This document shows, one piece after another, positions 59,701-64,000 of a DNA stretch of 64,000 nt. This stretch comes from Haliclona indistincta. Lineage: Eukaryota > Porifera > Demospongiae > Haplosclerida > Chalinidae. Positions within the stretch are counted from its first letter, which is position 1; the number at the start of each line of letters is the position of its first letter. Made by a program: the position numbers and the translations under genes. The DNA lies in NCBI GenBank assembly GCA_964017065.1, contig OZ024787.1:64501-128500 (forward strand). Direction: 5' to 3'. Below the pieces are notes generated by a model, which saw only the letters and a list, made by a program, of their open reading frames with translations, had not been told where the DNA came from and searched no databases.

Positions 59701-61411
59701 GACAAATGCAGGTTAGTAATACAGCCTGCCTGCATACTCCACCACTCCCTCACTCGATCACCCACTCCCTCTTTCCTTCCTTCCCTCCCTCACCCACTCA
59801 CTGTATTGTATCATTATTGTCAGATGTTCCTGAATGACTATGATGAGATACCATTAGAGGCACTGACATACCTTACTGGTCAGTGTAACTATGGTGGGCG
59901 TGTCACTGATGATTGGGACAGACGGCTGCTAGTCAGTATGCTGTCAATATTCTACTGTGACGACATCATTAACAATGACCAACATAAGTGAGTGCAAGAG
60001 CACATGTGTGGAGAGTGAGTGTGTGATGCTGTGCTTCAGGTTCTCTCCCGGTGGTCTATACTATGCCCCTAAGCATGGTGACTATCTGTGTTATGTTGAC
60101 TATGTGCGTAGTCTACCCATCACGCCTCATCCAGAGGTGTTTGGACTACATGAGAACGCTGATATCACTAAAGATAACCAGGAGACACACCAGGTACTGA
60201 TACTATACCACTGATCATGACGCTGCTGTCCGCCCGCACTATAGCTGTTTGATAGTATCTTACTGACACTACCACGCATGTCTGGAGGTGGGGCCAAGTC
60301 ACCACAACAAGTAGTAGATGAACTAGCAACTGATATACTATCAAAGCTACCTCCAGACTTCAATATGGAGAAGGTATACATGACTGCATGTACATAACAA
60401 ACCATGACATGACGTGTGCGTGTGTGTCTAGGTGATGAAGCTATATCCAGTGGAGTACACTGAGTCCATGAATACTGTACTGCGTCAGGAGTTGATTAGA
60501 TTCAATAGACTCACATCAGTTGTACGCTCTAGTCTACAGAACATCAGAAAGGCACTGAAGGTCAGATAGTACTCACTCACTCACTCACTCACTCACTCAC
60601 TCACTCACTCACTCACTCACTCGTTCATCACTAGCTGCTACTGGTTCATTCATTGTAGGGGTTGGTAGTGATGTCGTCTGATCTAGAGGATGTGTTTGGT
60701 AGTATGATAACGGGCAAGGTGCCGGCAATATGGGCCGCCAAATCATACCCATCACTGAAACCACTGGGCAGCTATATCAATGACCTCTTGGCTAGGTAAG
60801 CAGCTCCTGCATGTAGCTAGTAAATAGACTGACCTCACGTGCACACACAGGCTCAAGTTCCTACAAGACTGGATTGATAATAAAGCACCAAATGTGTTCT
60901 GGGTATCAGGATTCTACTTCACTCAATCATTTCTAACAGGTACGTAAGACACCACATGATCATGTGATCCAGTGTACTCACTGTGTGTGTAGGTGTGTCT
61001 CAGAACTATGCTCGTAAATACACCATACCCATTGACCATCTTGGGTTCCAGTTTAAAGTGCTCAAGGAAGAGGATGACATGGCTAGCAAGCCACAAGATG
61101 GAGCCTACATTAAGGGACTGTTTCTTGATGGCGCTCGATGGGACAGAGACAAGATGGTGATAGGAGAGTCCAACCCTAAGCTGCTGTTTGATTCCTTGCC
61201 AATCATCCACCTCCAGCCGGGAGAGAAGGACAAGTTTGAACCCAAGCACACCTTTGCCACACCAGTCTATAAGACGAGTGCTCGTAGAGGCACTCTATCA
61301 ACCACTGGTCACTCCACTAACTATGTACTGACAATACAACTGAGTTCAGATCAACCAACAGAACACTGGGTCAATAGAGGAGTGGCTGCACTATGCCAGC
61401 TAGATGACTAG
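41226..61411 (+). CDS. DNAH3: Axonemal dynein heavy chain, DNAH3/7/12 group
   Basis: A complete gene in dozens of small exons from the ATG at 41226 ([14 protein letters not shown]) to the stop at 61411. The motor ATPase drives ciliary or flagellar bending as an inner-arm heavy chain. Visible parts: tail and linker (to about 49050); AAA1 P-loop GPAGTGKT at 49187-49210 and Walker B CFDEFN about 49337; AAA2 GEPLGGKS at 50367-50390; AAA3 GPTGTGKS at 51762-51785 with [10 protein letters not shown] about 52270; AAA4 GVGGSGRQS about 53485; stalk coiled coils about 54978-55560 and 56000-56295 flanking the microtubule-binding domain ([20 protein letters not shown]); AAA5/6; and C-terminal [17 protein letters not shown] ... 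[20 protein letters not shown]. By eye the C-terminus is nearest DNAH3, but DNAH7/12 are close. No broken frame seen. Many introns hold minisatellites. Confidence 0.93.
41660..42285. repeat. 29-bp minisatellite in a dynein intron
   Basis: About 20 units with core AGTACAATACTATAGCATGT and TCAGTCAGT. They fill the intron between the exon ending near 41650 and the acceptor near 42305. One unit is truncated near 42095. Confidence 0.95.
42955..44225. repeat. 31-bp TG-rich minisatellite in a dynein intron
   Basis: About 40 units of roughly 31 bp built from GTGATGTGTGATGGTGTGAT and GATATACCA, fills the intron up to the acceptor near 44248. The complementary strand is open through much of it (His/Thr/Tyr-rich), which I do not consider coding. 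Confidence 0.95.
46220..46445. repeat. 17-bp minisatellite in a dynein intron
   Basis: About 13 copies of GATCAGTGACACACGTT with C/T variants, inside a short dynein intron that ends at the acceptor near 46458. Confidence 0.93.
47779..47853. repeat. (ACTC)n microsatellite in a dynein intron
   Basis: About 18 ACTC units in the intron upstream of the exon starting near 47868. Confidence 0.93.
48683..48925. repeat. (GTGTGATA/G)n repeat in a dynein intron
   Basis: About 30 copies of the octamer GTGTGATA or GTGTGATG directly follow a GTGAGTGTGATG donor. The repeat unit resembles the donor-proximal sequence. Confidence 0.9.
50148..50306. repeat. (CA)n microsatellite in a dynein intron
   Basis: CA repeats with CT/CG/CAT interruptions, starting at the donor GTACACACAC and ending just before the acceptor near 50324. 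Confidence 0.93.
51931..52227. repeat. 70-bp tandem repeat duplicating exon end plus donor, dynein
   Basis: About four copies of a ~70-bp unit. The first copy is the true end of an exon (ACATCATCATGTCTAAACTA then GATAG|GTCAGTAACAC, exon ends 51955). Each following copy repeats 25 exon bases plus the donor and about 45 intron bases. The genuine next exon starts near 52228. Confidence 0.92.
54251..54940. repeat. 42-bp tandem repeat duplicating acceptor plus exon start, dynein
   Basis: Sixteen 42-bp units, each holding the acceptor TGTGTGTTGTAG followed by AGTGTTAGAGCYCTATC, which are the first 17 bases of the real exon at 54924 (AGT GTT AGA GCT CTA TCT GAG). The intron is 54181-54923. Confidence 0.95.
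55248..55418. repeat. CACCATCACTATTCACACTGT-type tandem repeat in a dynein intron
   Basis: Short tandem array of CACCATCACT, ATTCACACTG and TCACA blocks between two stalk-encoding exons; ends at the acceptor near 55419. Confidence 0.88.
56636..56825. repeat. (CA)n and (ACTC)n microsatellites in a dynein intron
   Basis: (CA) about 34 copies, then ACTC tetranucleotide repeats up to the acceptor near 56826. Frames reading His-Thr or Ser-Leu-Thr-His are by-products. Confidence 0.92.
58690..59127. repeat. 61-bp tandem repeat duplicating acceptor plus exon start, dynein
   Basis: Seven copies including the genuine exon start at 59097. Each unit holds GTTGTGATGTAG|GGACCCATTG and goes on through the next ~18 exon bases (CATCCAATATGATCACTA). 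The intron is 58656-59096. The last copy alone continues with AAGCCATCAAGG, the real exon. Confidence 0.95.
60569..60623. repeat. (ACTC)n microsatellite in a dynein intron
   Basis: About 12 ACTC units in the intron between the exon ending near 60560 and the one starting near 60659. Confidence 0.9.
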
Positions 61412-61842
61412 ACTACCTCCACACTAACAGTACTATCAATATTACTAATTAAATTATTAATCTGTACTATTTCGTGCTACAATAATGCTGTCACACTGCC
61501 ATGCATCAATAGAGAAGCTAAAGTGCATGGGAAAACCTAACGGCTAAGCCAAGCTAGCCAGCCACTACACATTGTTTACTGGGTAGCAGCTCGGTTTAGC
61601 TTACTACTACACATGCAATTGAGCTAATAAACTACTGTAGCCTAGCTAGGACTAGCACACCTCGCTTGGAATGCTGTACTACGTATACATGACCGAACAA
61701 GAAATAATGCACAATAATGCAGTGACCGTGCTAAAAATAATCAATTACGTCATAGTAAAGTTACTAATTTTAGTAACAAGTATTAAAGCTCTAGTACACT
61801 GCCGTTGCTGCAGACAGTGACCTCGTATAATAGATAATCATA
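61412..61842. other. Intergenic spacer, dynein to ankyrin-SOCS gene
   Basis: About 430 bp, AT-rich. The ATTAATTAAATTATTAAT stretch near 61445 is close to the dynein stop. The rest should hold the ankyrin-SOCS promoter. No gene seen. Confidence 0.45.
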
Positions 61843-62856
61843 ATGGCCGCCGCTGGGAATTACTTTGGAGTGGACTACCAGTCGCCGCTGATCGAATCCA
61901 TTGCGCTAGGCGACATCAAAGACGCTATCAACATCATACGCACACAGCAGCAACTAAACCTGGACAAGAGAGACCACAGTGGACGCAGCCCACTGGATTA
62001 CTGCATACCACCAGCCGGGAAGGACTACTCGAGTTATAACGAGGATACAACACTCGAGGGAGACGAGAAATGTGAGCCTGATAGATACTACAAGCTATGA
62101 TCATGTAATGACGTCACTCTTCATGCTCTAGATCTGAAGGACAAGGTGTGTGGGGCAGCTCGTCTGCTGTTGGACAATGGAGCTAGTGTCAACCTGCAGG
62201 ATAGCGGTGGATGGACTGTGGCTCATCAATGTGCTAGTGCTGGACGGCTTCCATTGCTGCAGCTGTTTGTCCAGAGAGGAGCCGACTTGAGCATCAGGAA
62301 CAAGAGTGGTGACCGCCCACTAGACCTTGCTGTGATGAGAGGACACGCCCCTCTGGTACAGTATCTTGAGGTGCAGTCAGGTAGCCTTCACAACATGTGC
62401 CGTATGGTGATCAGGGATTGTGTCAAGCCTCATCAGAGACTAGCTGACCTACCACTGCCACCATCACTGAAGCTGTTTATTAACTATCATATACCGTACC
62501 CTGGGTGGGCCACACCCATAGTGGTGCCACGACCCTGGACTGATGAAGAGCTGGTCAGTGGAGAGGTAGAGAGAACTGAGGTGCACAGCTTTATAATGGA
62601 ACATGCTAGCAGTGAGTTCCTGGAGGAGAGGAAGCTACGAGACAGAGAGGTGACCCAAGATGAGCTAGCTGAGCTAATGGAGTCACTGTATTTCTGGGAG
62701 GCATTCAAGACAATAGGCTATGATGAACCATTAGCCCCGCCCCCTAGATACAGCATGGACCCTAGCAACATGGACAGAAGTCACATCACAAGGAAAGCTA
62801 AGATATTACAAGCAAAGGAAAATGCAAGACGAGCGCGTCGCCAGAGAGTTAATTAA
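61843..62856 (+). CDS. Ankyrin repeat and SOCS box protein (ASB-like)
   Basis: Two exons, 61843-62071 and 62132-62856 (317 residues), starting MAAAGNYFGVDY in good context. Ankyrin repeats: a first repeat around SPLIESIALGDIKDAINIIR ... LDKRDHSGRSPLDY, then AARLLLDNGASVNLQDSGGW, TVAHQCASAGRLPLLQLFVQ and RGADLSIRNKSGDRPLDLAV. They are followed by a SOCS-box-like segment (LHNMCRMVIRDCVKPHQRLA, LPLPPSLKLFINYHI), which in ASB proteins recruits elongin B/C and cullin-5 to make a ubiquitin ligase. A longer charged C-terminal extension (about 110 residues, ending ARRARRQRVN) is unusual after a SOCS box. Substrate unknown. Confidence 0.85.
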
Positions 62857-62882
62857 CATTCATTAGCAGCTCACGTTCATTA

Positions 62883-63518
62883 TTAGCTATGTGTGTATTG
62901 GAGTCCATTACGTTGAATGTTTCTGGATAATGCTAGCAACAACAATGGGTGCTTATGAGAGCCACGCTGGGAGTCATCCTAGAGGACAGAGGGTTAACAT
63001 GTTAGAACAGCATGATAGCTCACCATTGCATCGTCATCGTGATCGCTATCATCATCATCATGATCAGCCGCTAGATAATGCATGAACGACGTGGTCTGAT
63101 CAGACGAGAATAGTAGCTAATGAGAGGGTGTGGCCACAGTGAGGGTGGGTGTGGTCTCAGTGACTCACCTGATCCTTTAGCTCAAGTAGTGGGAGGGCAT
63201 CAATTAGGATAGTAGACCAGTACCTGAGGTGACCGGTAGTGAAGGGGTTAAACTAAATCCGTCATGACTTACTGCTGTGGTACGATACCAGATGAGAGGA
63301 GGGCCACTAGTAGCTGGGCCGCTGCCTTGAACTCACCATTACTATACTGGAGATGGAACTGACGATACTTGCCTACAGTATAGTGACACACCCACACACA
63401 GTGACACACCCACTCACCAAGGAATGCTAGTCTGGGGCTAAGCAGCATAGCTGACTCGAGATGATCCAGCAGATCAAGATCACGGAACTGACCAAGATTA
63501 TGATAGTTATCAAAATAT
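62883..63518 (-). CDS. NUP85: NUP85 nucleoporin, C-terminal exons (5' part outside window)
   Basis: Minus-strand exons 63518-63418, 63372-63273, 63223-63169, 63116-63024 and 62978-62883, all in phase. They encode YFDNYHNLGQFRDLDLLDHL, LSPRLAFLGKYRQFHLQYSN, GEFKAAAQLLVALLSSGIVP, QQYWSTILIDALPLLELKDQ, LLFSSDQTTSFMHYLA, an acidic His/Asp run, and final LLLLALSRNIQRNGLQYTHS. This follows the C-terminus of human NUP85 as remembered (LAFLGKYREFH, LLTDALPLLEQK, VIFSAEQTYELM, LRLSLARNLARAI). NUP85 is an alpha-solenoid member of the Nup107-160 Y-complex of the nuclear pore scaffold. The rest of the gene lies beyond the 31-bp repeat at the right edge. Confidence 0.92.
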
Positions 63519-63521
63519 CTA

Positions 63522-64000
63522 AGATCAGACAGAAACTAGCATGACTGGAGTTACATTAGAGAGAGACTAGCATGACTGGAGTTACATTAGAGAGAGGCTA
63601 GCATGACTGGAGTTACATTAGAGAGAGACTAGCATGACTGGAGTTACATTAGAGAGAGACTAGCATGACTGGAGTTACATTAGAGAGAGGCTAGCATGAC
63701 TGGAGTTACATTAGAGAGAGACTAGCATGACTGGAGTTACATTAGAGAGAGGCTAGCATGACTGGAGTTACATTAGACAGAGACTAGCATGACTGGAGTT
63801 ATATTAGAGAGAGGTTAGCAGGACTGGAGTTACATTAGAGAGAGACTAGCATGACTGGAGTTACATTAGAGAGAGGCTAGCATGACTGGAGTTACATTAG
63901 AGAGAGACTAGCATGACTGGAGTTATATTAGAGAGAGACTAGCATGACTGGAGTTACATTAGAGAGAGGCTAGCATGACTGGAGTTACATTAGAGAGAGA
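63522..64000. repeat. 31-bp minisatellite in a NUP85 intron, runs off the window
   Basis: At least 14 copies of a 31-bp unit with core GACTAGCATGACTGGAGTTA and CATTAGAGAGA. It begins right beside the acceptor of the exon at 63518 and continues to the window end. Confidence 0.95.

Overview
This is nuclear DNA of an animal with a very compact genome. Introns are mostly 45-60 bp, coding exons are small, genes are packed head-to-head or tail-to-tail, and the gene content is metazoan: an axonemal dynein heavy chain, casein kinase 1 delta/epsilon, NPRL3, NUP85, ankyrin-SOCS and SPRY-RING proteins. A kinase-Kelch fusion, a local cluster of discoidin-like single-pass receptors with NPxY tails, and many intronic minisatellites suggest a demosponge of the Amphimedon type. 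That placement is inference from gene style. I ran no search; all exon joins were read by eye from GT/GC...AG sites, checked for reading-phase consistency and matched to remembered family sequences.

Layout. 1-2520 (-): kinase-coiled coil-Kelch gene, running off the left edge. 2888-7352 (-): CK1 delta/epsilon, with a 2 kb 24-bp minisatellite in intron 2. 7706-12687 (+): 20-exon zinc-ribbon/vWA protein, divergent from CK1. 12765-17056 (-): NPRL3 (GATOR1), tail-to-tail with the vWA gene and interrupted by a 1.6 kb 35-bp satellite and a 200-N gap that must hide its longin-domain exons. 17209-19176 (+): SPRY-like/RING protein. 19440-23465 (+): 1341-residue multipass membrane protein with a beta-helix-like ectodomain.

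23676-40853 (+): cluster of six related discoidin-like (F5/8 type C) single-pass receptors. Four read intact (27396, 31419, 36419, 37903) and two are broken (23676, 29780). The cluster also holds a truncated copy of the multipass gene (24877-26373), a 925-bp TA-flanked inverted-repeat element inserted exactly in a splice donor, and a complete PIF/Harbinger transposon (33374-36406) with intact transposase and Myb-like genes and a TAA target duplication.

41226-61411 (+): complete axonemal dynein heavy chain of the DNAH3/7/12 group in many small exons. 61843-62856 (+): ankyrin-SOCS box protein. 62883-63518 (-): C-terminal exons of NUP85, running off the right edge.

Two things stand out. First, the receptor cluster, with shared architecture, divergent ectodomains, and NPxY or other tyrosine motifs plus length-variable repeats in the tails, looks like a fast-evolving cell-surface recognition family. 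Second, several introns are built from tandem repeats whose unit contains a real splice junction (exon edge plus donor or acceptor), so introns seem to have grown by repeated duplication of their own splice sites.
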